This document shows, one piece after another, positions 24,501 to 35,374 of a stretch of DNA of 64,000 nucleotides. The notes under the pieces were generated by a model, which saw nothing but the letters and a program-made list of their open reading frames with translations, was not told the DNA's origin and searched no databases. The translations under genes were made by a program, and so were the position numbers. Within the stretch, counting starts at the first letter, position 1. Every line of letters starts with the position of its first letter. The stretch is from Hyaloperonospora brassicae (taxonomy: Eukaryota > Oomycota > Peronosporomycetes > Peronosporales > Peronosporaceae): positions 124,001 to 188,000 of the forward strand of contig CANTFL010000057.1 of NCBI GenBank assembly GCA_947650285.1, read 5' to 3'.

Positions 24501-26604
24501 TTGTATAAACGGCGCACGGAAACGAACTGAAACGAATTGCCAACACGACGTCTCGACTCGCTCGTGAGCAGCGAGTTGGCGTGGCAAAGACCTTTTCCGG
24601 TGGTTGTTGGTTCGGTTCGGACGAGAGGCGAACATCGTTGGCAAACATCAGTCACTCTCTGTTTCAAGCCATTCACAATTGCCGGTCGATGGATTTGCCG
24701 AGCGGAACAATGACGAAACCCACTCGCACAAGTTGGGGGCCCTGGGACGTGACGTGTGTTCGTTCCTACCCCCGCCGTGCGCTAGCAAGCTTTGTAGTGT
24801 ACCAATGGCTCACAACGTGCTCGGTTTGGGCCATCCATGGCCTGACTCGTGCTGGGTACATGTGGGCGCACGCGTTTTTGTGTTTCCGATCTAGTGCCAT
24901 TACATGTAATGATCCCGCCGGTGTCGGCAGCAGACTTGGGTTTCCTGTGGACGATCTGTCGTTTGATCTTTTCGAGCCTGTACAACCCGTTGGAATGAAT
25001 ACATACGGGGTCGTTTTTCGCGTACACTGCATGTCTGATTGATTCCCCACGGGCAAGTACGTAAAGGTCTCTTGGGCTGTTTCAAGGGGCACCAAGCGCG
25101 CATGAGCAGCCAGTTACTGGCGTCCCATTGCCGTGCTCGAGACGCTGGGTCGAGCCGGCAGGAAAATCCAGCCAGGATCAGACTCGCAGCGGACCACGTG
25201 ATGCTCAAACACTCGATTTATTCCAGCGCTTGGACGTTTGCACCGACAGAGTTGCGCCAGAACAGTACGAGGAGCAGCGCTGGGGATTGGGGGCGGGCGG
25301 GCGGCGGCCAGCAGACCGACGGCAGTCTTCGTGTCAGACCCGTTGCTGCCGATTAGAAGAATCTCGTACGTTTTATGGCGTAACGGGCCTCAGTAGCTTG
25401 TACACGAACGGGACGTTACGACTTTCGCCTCGTCCGATACTCGTGTCATAATTAGCTGCTACTGCTACGCGATCCTTTCTTCGCACGCTCAGTGCCACGT
25501 ATATCGGCCAGCAAAGTCGCTCTGGATGACGTACGGTGGCCGCTGCCGTGGCGGTGTTCTCGCCGCGGAGCTTGCGCTCTTTGCTTGTCATGGGGAATGT
25601 GTGCGGAGCCTGCAGTGCGCCGAGGCTTTGCATCCGTGTCAGGATCTGACCAGCGTGGGATGAGTGACGCGACACGGAATCGGCGAGTCACAGGCTTCAT
25701 ACGAAGGGCATCACGGTTCGGTAACGGGCAGAAGCGGGACCTCAAGTCGGTATCATTGTGCGCTGTGCAGTTCGTGCATTGGTGTCTGCAGACCGCCTAG
25801 TGCACGAGCTTTGCGGTGCCTGCGCTGCCGGCTAGCAAAACTTTTGCGGACCCGTTCGGGCGGGAGGCTGCAGAGTTTAGTGCCGACATGGCTGCAACTG
25901 TCGGCTTCGTGCGCTTCTCGAGGCGTTTTCGGAAGAAGAAAACGGATGACATGCAGAGGAATCACGGTGAACACACGTTTTCTTCGTCGCCACGTCGTCG
26001 TTTGACAAAACGCGACGGACGGACGAGTGGTCATGATGATGTTCTTTGGGAAATCCGTTTTGCAAAACGTTGCGTATGTATGCGCCATGCAACTCACGAA
26101 CATTTGACAGTCGGTGAGACCTACAAACGAATGTCACTGTTCGTCCGGTCACGTTGTTCATGCCTCGTTCCCATCGAAGACTGCAGCACAGATGCAACTG
26201 ACCACGAATCACCTGCCGCCGTTGATATTGACGTAGTGCGGTGTCTCGTATCTGCTGCATATGTGCTCGAGTACAACACTTCTTGCCAACTGGGGCGTAA
26301 GGACACACTTCAACTTTCTGGCACGATCACTTGTGAACGGAAGGCATTTGGGTCCAGTGCTATTGCCGAAACCGCTCGACTTTCGACGTTGTGCAGGCGT
26401 TGCGTCGGTTGCAGTCCAGCCCGAGCCTTCAGGTAAGCATTGATGAACGCGTCCGCGTGTAATGCACTTCGACCTCACGCGAAGGTCAAAGAGCGGCCGA
26501 TTCCAGTTTACATGTGAGCAGCGACCAAAAGATCGTGGATAGGCATAAGATGATAGCATAAGGATCAAGCGCTGACGCTCTCCTTTTGATGTGAGTCAGT
26601 CCTC
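24501..26604. other. Intergenic region with no recognised gene
   Basis: GC content here is moderate, so both strands have long open frames (for example 25816-26436 plus), but none shows a motif. A good donor (CAG|GTAAGC at 26436) follows a protein-like plus-strand stretch from 26261 (TTLLANWGVRTHFNFLARS). No partner exon could be fixed. Confidence 0.35.
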
Positions 26605-27640
26605 TCAGCCGGATCGCCTGTGACATGTTTCGGACATTCTTGTACCCATTTCCCCATGATGGGGTTCGCGACTGGGAGATGGATGTGCGTCATAAGGTGT
26701 GAAAAACACCCGAGAAAGCCAACTTTTCTGCTGCTGCATCACCTCGACGAGCTCGTATAGCGTTCGCGCTCTATAAACAGGCACGTCTGGCGCGAGAGCT
26801 CTTCGCACGGCGCTTGTTCCGACATGTAATGTACTCCTTGACGTCTTTACAAACTCTGGCATGTCATGGAGGCAGCAGTCTTCTTTCACTTCTGACTACC
26901 GCTGCTGGTGGATTGCAGCTTATTGTGCGGGCGGTGGTAGTGGCGACGTTGTAGTGCCAGAGCTGCGAGACCGCCACTGCCCCCAAGCTCGAACGTTGCT
27001 TGTTGCCTCGAATCTGCTCGCACTCGGTCGCTTCATGGTCAATCGCGTGCGCGTTTGCGCGTGGCGCTTACAGGTACACGCACATATATCATGTAACTGC
27101 CGAGAAGTCCGGAATTCACCGTACGTACACTCACTAGCGGCTTCGCCCTTCGGGTATGTACTGAAGCCGGTGTACGATCAATTACCCCAGCTGTTTTTGC
27201 TTCACTTTATCTGCTTACGATCAACAAATGCGTCAAATGCGTGCGTGTACATGACCAGTGACTCGGGACCAGCGATGCGAACCACTTCGATGAGCGGATC
27301 AGCTCTTTCAGTCAAAAGGTCCACGAGCTGCGTAAAAACAGAACGGAACAGTTTGCTGCGGGAGCTATCGACCGCGTGTCTCTTCGTTCCGTCATTCTTC
27401 AGCTACGCGGTCATCGTCCTTGGATCATGAGACACGTCTAGCCAGCACGAGTGGCGAAGGAATCGACCAGTCGAGAAGCGCCTGAGATGTACAATCACCA
27501 GATAAAGCGCGCGGAGCAAGATCAGCATAAAAACACGTCTGTAGGATGTGTCGAAAGTGGCTGCATCTTATCTGCGTGTCGCACGCACGACTAAGTTTGA
27601 TGATATGTCGATCGCGTCTGTACTGTATTCACGTACATCG
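26605..27640 (-). CDS. Candidate multi-exon gene (unidentified)
   Basis: Several minus-strand segments read like one protein and have splice signals. From 27640 to about 27430 a frame runs through FRHILQTCFYADLAPRAL. 27402-27219 encodes a helical block (SKLFRSVFTQLVDLL, then PLIEVVRIAGPESL) and ends at GTAAGC. A short exon may follow. The last frame, from about 26865 to 26605, contains RALAPDVPVYRARTLYELVE and a proline-rich end. The joins between pieces are not all resolved, and the join near 27402 would need an unusually short intron. I cannot name the family. It could be a real gene with a wrong model or a decayed one. Confidence 0.3.
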
Positions 27641-28029
27641 TTAGTTTTTGCTTGCGTTCCGAACATGAACGGCAGCGGATATCTTTGCCAGCACGTAAGC
27701 TGGTGCCAGGCAACACTGCGGACCCCAATCATTCGCTCGATTTTAGTGTACCGGTCTCGCTTGTTGGTGCGCGTCTAGATTGCGGCAACGACACATCTAG
27801 CACGTTCGCAGTAGCATCTAGCAGAAGTGGGCAACGTTCGATGGCAAAAACAACCTGAATATCGAGTCGTCATGCTATACATATCTGTGACAAAGTCAGC
27901 ATTTAAGATGATTCACACGTACGAAATACGCGAAGCCGACTCGAACTCGTGGCTGTGCTCAGCGGATGCTGGAAATGACATCTTCATGTCAGGACACTTC
28001 ATAGGTTTAGTGAAACTGCGATCATTTAT

Positions 28030-28325
28030 TCACTTGACGGTCTGACTGAGCTGTAACGGCAGCCCTCCACATTTCACATACTTCTTATCATTCGGGTTCG
28101 GCTCGACAGCAAGCTCTACAAACGCTGATGTCCACCTTTTTCCACGTGATCGCCTAAAGTCTCCACGAAACGACAGGAATAAATGTGCATGTCGCAGACT
28201 GAGAAGATTGCAAACGGTAGCACATTCGCATAGCTTCTTTACTGGGTCGATATCCCCTCGTCTACCGCTCGGAGCGTAGGCACAGACTGAGACTATCGTG
28301 CATTGGCGTGCCTATGAGAGAGATG
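28030..28325 (-). other. Open stretch reading like a C-terminal exon (unidentified)
   Basis: The minus-strand frame 28311-28030 is open for 93 codons with no ATG and ends in TGA. It reads like protein: VSVCAYAPSGRRGD, then HAHLFLSFRGDF, then AFVELAVEPNPNDKKYV. It could be an exon whose partners I could not find. The YAP and GDF-like steps are faintly like LINE-type endonucleases, too weak to claim. Confidence 0.2.
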
Positions 28326-28659
28326 CTACATTTTGGCCAAAGCTACTGCATGCCACTGTGCAGTACGTAGTGTCAAATTTGCACCGACGTGCTTTTGCTG
28401 AAAGCAGAGAAGGTAGAGAGGCTTGCACTTAGCCGGCAATTATCTGAAAAAGCATCTTTGTCCGCCGAAAAACGGACAGCAATGCCACCATCGCCACTCT
28501 CTGTTTCCCACGCACTGTCCTCATGTGATACAGCCGCAATGCCACGTGAACTTCGTAGCCGCATGTATCGTAAATGTAACTACGAAAGTCTACTGGAAAG
28601 AATTGTCCATCTTTCCCAATGGTGAATTCGGGTAAGCATAAGTGCGATGCGCGAAGCAC
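28326..28659 (-). CDS. Candidate two-exon gene end (possible PC4-like fold, uncertain)
   Basis: The minus-strand exon 28659-28516 (EFTIGKDGQFFPVDFRSYI, then EVHVALRLYHM) is followed by a GTGCGT donor. A 118-nt intron ends in a strong polypyrimidine acceptor (CCTTCTCTGCTTTCAG), and the last exon 28397-28326 (KHVGANLTLRTAQWHAVA) ends in TAG. The order (IGK, beta-rich stretch, basic turn, Leu-x-x-x-QW helix) is loosely reminiscent of the PC4/Sub1 single-strand DNA-binding domain, but there is an insertion and the match is weak. No start codon is placed; upstream the frame meets a TAG. Confidence 0.22.
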
Positions 28660-30628
28660 ATGATCCTATGCAGTATCGACGCATCAAGATGTTGTGCTTT
28701 GCATAGAGGTCAACCGATCGAAGGTCTATGACGGGTGTAGAATCATACATGGTTGCGGCTGGCGTCTTGATTTATACACGTGTTGACGAGCTCCCGTGGA
28801 CACTGGAAACACCGATCTATTTGCACGGCGTTACAGTTGAAGTGTACTTCTGATAAGTAGAATCCTGCATGGTTGCGATCTGTTACAACTATCAGTGATA
28901 AGACGTGAAGAAGTCTGAGGACCGGCAGCACGTTTTAGCGAGTTTTTCTGTCTTTGCGGCTCTTTTTATTCAGACTTGCTTGCTGAATGTCGTCACTACA
29001 GCTATGCGGCACTGTTTGGTATCGTGCATTTCTTGCCCGAGTAAGTTGCTTCATGATGCTATGCTTGATACGTTGCAGGCGATTTGTGCGTAGTCGTTGG
29101 TATTGTTGCTGATTGATCAGTATTCTATAATTGATCTGTATTTTATGATTGATCTGTATTTGAAATGGGAAAAGCAAACTACGAAAGAGTCCACTAGAGT
29201 TCTGATGTGTGGAGCTCAAAATTAGCATGACCCATTTCTCCAGACAATCGATCCCAGAAAAGCGTGACTGCGTTCATGCAGAGGCCTGTTGGGTGCGCAA
29301 AAAATTGATCTGGACGCTCCGAAGAGTTACAAATTGTGCAGCTGAACTTGCTGCACGTATCTAGGACAGCTCCGAAACTAGAAATGATGTGCGCCACAGA
29401 GGATAAATGCTCAAGCCGCCCACCGCAAAGCCTACCGTACCCGCATGAGCACTGTAGCCTACGATCCAAATGCATGTGGATCAATCAGCACGCAAACCTA
29501 ATGCATCGTTCCACTGCAAATATCAAGCTGCCACAAGCTATCAGATCGATGGTGCCACTACACGGAAGCGCAGATTGATGCGGCGTGAACCGACTGAACG
29601 GCATCACGATTTCCTTCCATCTCCAACAGAGTGACAACAGAGTGCCTTCTATCACTCGCTCGCAGAAACTGCAGTCTAGTGAATGTACAACGAGCGTTTC
29701 TGAGGCTGGTTGGTGCGACCTACCATTGCTGACTCGTGGGTGGAGGTTTTTGCACTGCAATTATGCTGTTCCCATGCACGATTCGCCCGCTGTGAATCTT
29801 GGTCTCTTCCGTCGGTCCCGTATGACAGAATGCGATCCACATCTGACATATGGAACCATAGGAAGAGATGTGCGTGCAACGGGTAAGATCGGCCCTGTGT
29901 CAGAAACGGCACGTCCTTTTCTCTGGTCGCTGAAGATCAAAAGCTGTCAACTTATCGCTCACGTCAGGAAGTTGTGTCCATCGATCATCCCGTGAAAAGT
30001 TTCTGGATTTTTGTTCGCTCTTCCGTGACAATCAACGAACGTTGTCGGCGAGCGACAATGTCAGCATGAGACGAGCTCCACGTACGTAAATCAGGTGGGT
30101 CCGTCTGCTAGTCAACGGTCCGAAAAAAGCACGTGAGATGCGGTCGAAGCATCGCACCTCAGCGTACCTCTTCGTGTGTTCGAAAGATACAATGACGGGC
30201 AAGATTCCCTGTCCCTGTAGTACGAGCCGTCGTGTCAAGGAATTGGTGGAGAGAATCTTGGACAAGTCAGACCTTTGCTCTCTATCTTCATTGTAAGAGA
30301 AAAGAACCGACCGATGGCGGTAACCTCGACTTCGCTTGCTCAGCGTAACGTCTCTTTCCACTCCAACTCGCTCTGCAGCAGCTTCTTGGCAAGTGTCGAT
30401 TACCACACGCAACAGCCCACCGCAGATTCTAGCAGCAATGGGCGATACTTTGACGCACTGTGGCTGCGTACACGAATCGCACTCGTTTGACCGCCCTTTC
30501 AACGACTGTGCTCAGAACTGCAGGTATCGATGCACTCGTTTCTACGCCAGGTGGGTCCGCACGATGTGCCTCATTGACCGCGACTTGCTGTCACAGTTCT
30601 TTCGCAACAAGTTCTCGCCTAGGGATAT
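28660..30628. other. Upstream region of the phosphate transporter gene
   Basis: No gene is recognised. Both strands have open frames of 70-155 codons without motifs (for example minus 30502-30032, which begins with TTG). The final few hundred bases should hold the promoter and 5' UTR of the transporter gene. Confidence 0.35.
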
Positions 30629-32233
30629 ATGCCTCACTTTCCATCTCGACCCACGCTCAACAAGTCCGCAGCAGTCATGATCGTGGACGAAACCTCACAT
30701 GACTATGAACGACTGGCCACACCAGTGTCGGAGTCGCGGCCAAGCGCGATGCATGCTGACCGTCACCAGAAGTTAGACGTGGACAACGACGATGAGGAGG
30801 AGCATTACTACTCGACGATGCCGCTGCCCATGAAGATCATGTGGGGTATCTTCTATAGTTTTGCGTCGCTGGCGTCGCTGTATTTTTTTATGGTGGCTGT
30901 CAAGCTCATCGGGGACGGCATTACCGTCGCACTCGGATGCGACACTAAGGGCGCCTTTGACTTTGCCGACAACCCAGTAGCTGGTCTCATGATCGGCACC
31001 ATTGCCACTGCTCTTCTTCATAGTTCCGGCACCGTGACGTCGATCGTCGTGGCTTTAGTGGGCTCCAGTGGCATGACTATTCGCCAGGGTGTGTTTGTCA
31101 TCATGGGGGCTAACATTGGCACGTGCGTCACGTGCATCATGGTAGCGTTTGGCCAAGTCGGCGATCTCGGCTGTTTCCAGCGAGCTATGGCGGCGGCCAC
31201 TGTTCACGACATGTACAATCTGTGGTCCGTCTTTGTGCTGTTCCCTTTGGAGTGGGCTTTCCACCCGCTCGAACAGCTGTCGGTCGCCATGTCAAATGCC
31301 CACACCGACAGCGGCGCCTTTAGTAGTCCTGTCGACGTTGTCGTGAACCCACTTGCAAAGCAAGTGGTTGTCGTGGACAAAGGCGCTGTCTACGACGTTG
31401 CGGCTGGCGCCATCGAGTGCACGTCCATACCGTCATTTGTCACGGGCGGTGTATTCGAGGGCTCGAGTATGAGTGATGGGAGCATCGGGGCCATCACTGC
31501 CTGCATTGGTGTCTGCATCTTAGTATGTTCTTTGTTCACCCTCGTCAAGATGCTGGCCAAGGTCTTCACGGGCACGACAAAGCATCTGGTCTCCAAGCTA
31601 CTCAACTACAACGGCTACGTCAACATCGTTGTCGGTACGCTCATCACATTCTGTGTCCATTCCTCGACCGTCGTGACCTCCACGATCACTCCGCTCGCCG
31701 GCTTGGGAGTTATCACGCTGGAACAAGTTTACCCGTTGGTGATTGGCGCCAACTTGGGGACTACCGGTACGGCGCTACTTGCTGCGCTCGTGACTGGAAA
31801 GTCCGATTCGGTTGCCATTGCGCTTGTGCACTTTTGGTTCAACGTGTTTGGGATCCTGCTTTTCTATCCGATTCCAATCACGCGCAAGCCCGTTCTGAGC
31901 TGGGCCCGATCACTGGCGTTCGCGAGTGCGGCGTGGCCGATGACTGCTGTACTGTTTCTTCTTTTCCTGTTTCTAGTCGCCCCTGGCGTCCTGCTCGGTC
32001 TGGTCTACATGTGCACCGCCGACAGCACGGAGGTGGCGGTGATTGGATACATTATCGCAGCTATTGTGGTCGTGACAATGGTGGCATCACTGTTCTGGTA
32101 CTCCAAGAAGGGCGGTCGGGTGCTATGGCATGCGTTCTTGGAGAAGAAGCGGTTGGAACGGGAAGCTCGCACGACCCGCGATCCTGCTGCTAGATCATTT
32201 ACTCGGCCCAGTCTGCCTTCCACTGCCGTATGA
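30629..32233 (+). CDS. SLC34-type Na+/phosphate cotransporter
   Basis: This 534-residue membrane protein belongs to the Na/Pi-cotransporter II family and should import inorganic phosphate with Na+ at the plasma membrane. About 65 acidic cytosolic residues precede the first membrane helix. The family's inverted repeat is visible twice. Repeat 1 has LLHSSGTVTSIVVALVG (129-145) and GANIGT (160-165). Repeat 2 has FCVHSSTVVTSTITPLAG (341-358) and GANLGT (373-378). In both, the canonical QSSS core has His in place of Gln. Residues 222-285 form the large extracellular loop between the repeats. The C-terminus after the last helix is basic (EKKRLEREARTTRD). ATG at 30629 is the first; ATGs at codons 17 and 41 are possible alternatives that keep all membrane helices. 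No intron is needed. Confidence 0.93.
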   Translation: MPHFPSRPTLNKSAAVMIVDETSHDYERLATPVSESRPSAMHADRHQKLDVDNDDEEEHYYSTMPLPMKIMWGIFYSFASLASLYFFMVAVKLIGDGITVALGCDTKGAFDFADNPVAGLMIGTIATALLHSSGTVTSIVVALVGSSGMTIRQGVFVIMGANIGTCVTCIMVAFGQVGDLGCFQRAMAAATVHDMYNLWSVFVLFPLEWAFHPLEQLSVAMSNAHTDSGAFSSPVDVVVNPLAKQVVVVDKGAVYDVAAGAIECTSIPSFVTGGVFEGSSMSDGSIGAITACIGVCILVCSLFTLVKMLAKVFTGTTKHLVSKLLNYNGYVNIVVGTLITFCVHSSTVVTSTITPLAGLGVITLEQVYPLVIGANLGTTGTALLAALVTGKSDSVAIALVHFWFNVFGILLFYPIPITRKPVLSWARSLAFASAAWPMTAVLFLLFLFLVAPGVLLGLVYMCTADSTEVAVIGYIIAAIVVVTMVASLFWYSKKGGRVLWHAFLEKKRLEREARTTRDPAARSFTRPSLPSTAV

Positions 32234-32833
32234 ATAAACGTTGTCAAGGTACTGTATGAGTGAGTTACCATGTAATGCATGAGTTGTGCCATACTACAAC
32301 TGCTAAATTAGACAACGGATTGCTTTAGATCTAGTTCTGTTGCAAACAAAGCGCAGGGAAGGTCGGCGAGTCGCAAAAAGCAGGTGTCGACGGGATACTA
32401 ACGGACATCACCCAATCGTGCCCGGGCTTCTGATACTTTTGAGCCACCTCGCATGTCATTGAGATGATAAGCGGGGCTTTGATTCCTGAAAGGCCGTCGA
32501 TGGCTCAATTATTTGGTGATCGCTATTTTTGCGTAAGACTGAACCCCGCACTAATTTGCGATTCCAAAACTATCACCCCTGCTAACGTGTGTTGGTCCAC
32601 TCACTCATTTGGGTAACCGATGTAATTGAAACTCTCACTAGGTCATCATCGCTTGCATCTTACTCTTAAGCCTGATATCGAAAGCTCTGACAAGCTCATC
32701 GCTCGCATGTTGATCTTCAGTATGTTGTTAAAAGCACCGGCAAGGTTTGATTGGAAACGCGCTGTCCAGTCGTGCAGCCAAAGTTGCTACTGAATCACGT
32801 TGTTGACGAAAACTCGTCGCTGAAAGCAGCGTG
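32234..32833. other. Intergenic region
   Basis: Downstream of the transporter, both strands are short of open frames. No repeat or RNA gene is seen. Confidence 0.5.
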
Positions 32834-33083
32834 TCAACTTGTTACATGGCCTATGCACTGCTTTATGTGCCCCCAGTGACCATTCTTTTCCAGTCTGCGC
32901 GATGAAATAACGTGAATACAAATTGTCTTGCCCATCGAGATGAACGGTGGACAATTTGGCGTGAGCGCTGCGTTGTTGCCCTTACAGATAATGTTGCGCC
33001 GTCGAAATTGCTTCGAAGAGCTCGAAGCGCTTCTGCTGGCCCTGCTCGAACACTTCGAACCACGTCGGCGAGCACTCGCCCAT
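32834..33083 (-). CDS. Small spliced protein of 52 residues (unidentified)
   Basis: ATG at 33083 opens exon 1 (33083-32986), ending at a consensus GTAAGG donor. A 91-nt intron ends in GCGCAG, and exon 2 (32894-32834) joins in phase and ends in TGA. The product starts MGECSPTWFEVFEQGQQKRF and ends CIGHVTS: aromatic and charged, likely helical, with no signal peptide. I do not recognise it. The same frame is open upstream of the ATG to a TAA that overlaps a consensus GTAAGT donor at 33111. Above that sits an ATG-started stretch (33212-33112, MASKSQQRTIVTTFLPGRPH) that may be an alternative 5' exon. It is either a small independent gene or the 3' end of a longer one. Confidence 0.4.
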
Positions 33084-33212
33084 CTCTTCCTTCCAGTCCA
33101 AGCTAACTTACGGCTTGACTTCGGCGTACGTAAATGTGGGGGTACCTATTTTGTGAGGCCGTCCCGGCAAAAATGTTGTGACGATCGTTCGTTGCTGGCT
33201 CTTGCTAGCCAT

Positions 33213-34159
33213 CAGTGTGAAAGTTGGTCCGGAACGAGGGCTGGCTTTTTGGTTTTGTACCGGAGAACAAAAATGCGATTTGCATCTTTTTTCAAATAGA
33301 GAAGGCACAAAAACATTCAAAAATTGAGTATTTGACAATTTTTGGCCATCACTCAAAGCACTTCGCGTGCTCATTCGTGCTGTAATCTCTTCCTTTTATG
33401 ATGCTGGAAAAATGCTCATTGTGTTGTTGGCCTTTATTTGCAGCAGCGACATTTTGCGACTATTCGTGATATTTTGGTCGTATCGATTCGATTCTTCGAG
33501 GTACGAGCGCAACGTATTCCTTTCGACAGGTGCTACTTCAGATGAAGCACCATAAGCGAAGCCTGTGTCAAAGCAAGATCAGCAGTTATCCGCTTTCACA
33601 AAAGTAGGTAGAGCATAATTCGGGAGGGCGAGCAATTTTCTCTATCAATCTAAACGCGCAATGTGCGTCAAACTGATAGAAATTTGTTAGAACGTACTTA
33701 CCTTTCCGTCTTTGCTTCAATGCCCTCGTGTGCATTCACCGACACATTGGGCCTTACGCTCTATTGTTCGTCGACTATGGGGACACGACCTCGAAAACCG
33801 TCCGCACGTTGATGCCACAGTGTGTTCATCTCGTGATATATCGATAGGCACGGCCTGAATCGCGCGTCTCACACGCGCAAGTACGAAATCGTACAGTGTG
33901 CATTACCACGTACCAGTGCACTGTACGCAATTACCTTTGGGGGTTTGCGTTGTCAGTATGATAGGCGTCGACTCGCTGTATCGACAGGCGCATACCGTAC
34001 ACTGAATCCATGCAACGCAAAGCGCTGACGTCCGTCTGTTGCCTTCAGTTTTCGGGCTCGCAACTATGGATGGCTCGCATGCACCACCTCAAAGTAAGTC
34101 CCACACCTCACGGTCCCTCATGTGGATCATGCAGTGTGCTCGCGGGCTTCCGCACGTGC
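33213..34159. other. Intergenic region
   Basis: No gene is seen. One ATG-less frame at 33367-33555 is hydrophobic at its start but has no motif. Confidence 0.45.
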
Positions 34160-35374
34160 TTACGCGCCTTTGGCCTTAGCGGTTGACGTCTGCAGTGTGC
34201 GAACACACCTGACCGCACGGACCAGTAGGACGAGAAGAAGCGTCACCGCATACGTCGCAAAGACAAACGATTCGTGCGGCAAGTGGCACGCAGACACCTT
34301 TGGCCGGTGATCGTGACCACTGCGAGGCAGCTGCAGCAGCGCGTAACTCGGGTCCGGCCGCTGGCCCCACGAAAACGCTGGGACGGTGTACTCCATAGCC
34401 TTTGCATTGGGATGTTGGTACGCGCACCACGCATGGGTGTGTCCCGACAGCACGAGATCCGGCTGCAACTTGCTCAGCAGCTCTGCAGAAAGCTCGCGCG
34501 AGAGGACGTGATGGTGTTCCGCATAGGCAAAGCCTGGGTGTTCGTACGTGACGTGCCCCGACTCGGCCCGTCGCGCTTCGCCACACTGGAGATCGTCGGC
34601 ACGGAAGAGCGGTAGATGGGTCAGCAGCACCACACGACCGTCCGCGTGCGCTCGAAGTTCGCTCGCATTGATACTTTCGAAGAAGTTTCTCGCTTCGACC
34701 TGCACCGCTTCCCTCGTCACGTCTGAGTCCAGTGCCATTGTATTGAGACTCACAAACACGTGCCCTCCACTCTCTTCGATGCGATTCGCAGCTCCAAACG
34801 TATCTTCGAAGCGCACAAGATCCTTTGGCTGCAGGTCCCGTCCGAACGCCGCGTCGTGATTCCCCACCTGCTTTGACACGTTGCGCAAGTTCGACCAGAT
34901 ATACATTTGTGGCCCCATAAGCCTCTACACTCCATTTGTTGGTTACCATACACATATACATAAAATCTCTGCACCCCATCGTACCAGGTACAGCGTCTTG
35001 AGCGGCAGCAAACGGGCAACCGCTCGGAAAAAGCGAACCGCATACTCGTTCCAATCCGAATTCGACGTCCAGGGACCGCCTTCGTCGAATTGGTCGCCCA
35101 GCACGAGCGCCACGTCGGGACGATGCACATCGACCGCTGCCCGAACAGACGCCCACACCTGCCAATCCACCCACCAGCGCTCGATCCACGAGCGCCGTCT
35201 CTTGCCGAGCATATGGACATCCGTGACGACGAGCACCAGAAGCGAATCGCTCGACTGGTGGTGCTGCAGCAGCTGGCAGCGCCACGCGTGCAGGTAGAAG
35301 AGGCCAACTTGGCAGACGAGCACGACCGCTGCGACCAGAAGGAGGTCCCAGTGTCCCGCGACGGCTTTTAGCAT
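34160..35374 (-). CDS. MPPE1: MPPE1/PGAP5/Cdc1-like membrane metallophosphoesterase (one intron)
   Basis: Exon 1 is 35374-34985 (130 codons), followed by a 117-nt GT-AG intron (34984-34868). Exon 2, 34867-34160, gives a 365-residue protein. Splicing restores the metal-binding motif VGNHD exactly at the junction, which supports the model. The calcineurin-like motifs are in order: TDVH (51-54), GDQFDEGG (93-100), GNHD (132-135), THLPLF (213-218) and GHTH (272-275). A membrane helix (about 11-28) opens the protein and another (331-347) closes it, so the catalytic domain should face the ER/Golgi lumen. MPPE1/PGAP5 removes ethanolamine-phosphate from the second mannose of GPI anchors before ER export; yeast Cdc1 is related. 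Family membership is well supported; the exact substrate is inferred. A TATATAA lies about 60 bp upstream on the gene strand. Confidence 0.88.

Noticed and set aside
25816..26436. 206-codon plus-strand frame as a gene
   Set aside because: Non-repetitive but without motif; a competing plus-strand frame ends at a good splice donor, so the frame is not convincing.
28030..28311. LINE-type endonuclease (YAP...GDF pattern) on the minus strand
   Set aside because: Only two short steps match and catalytic residues are not evident; kept as an unidentified open stretch.
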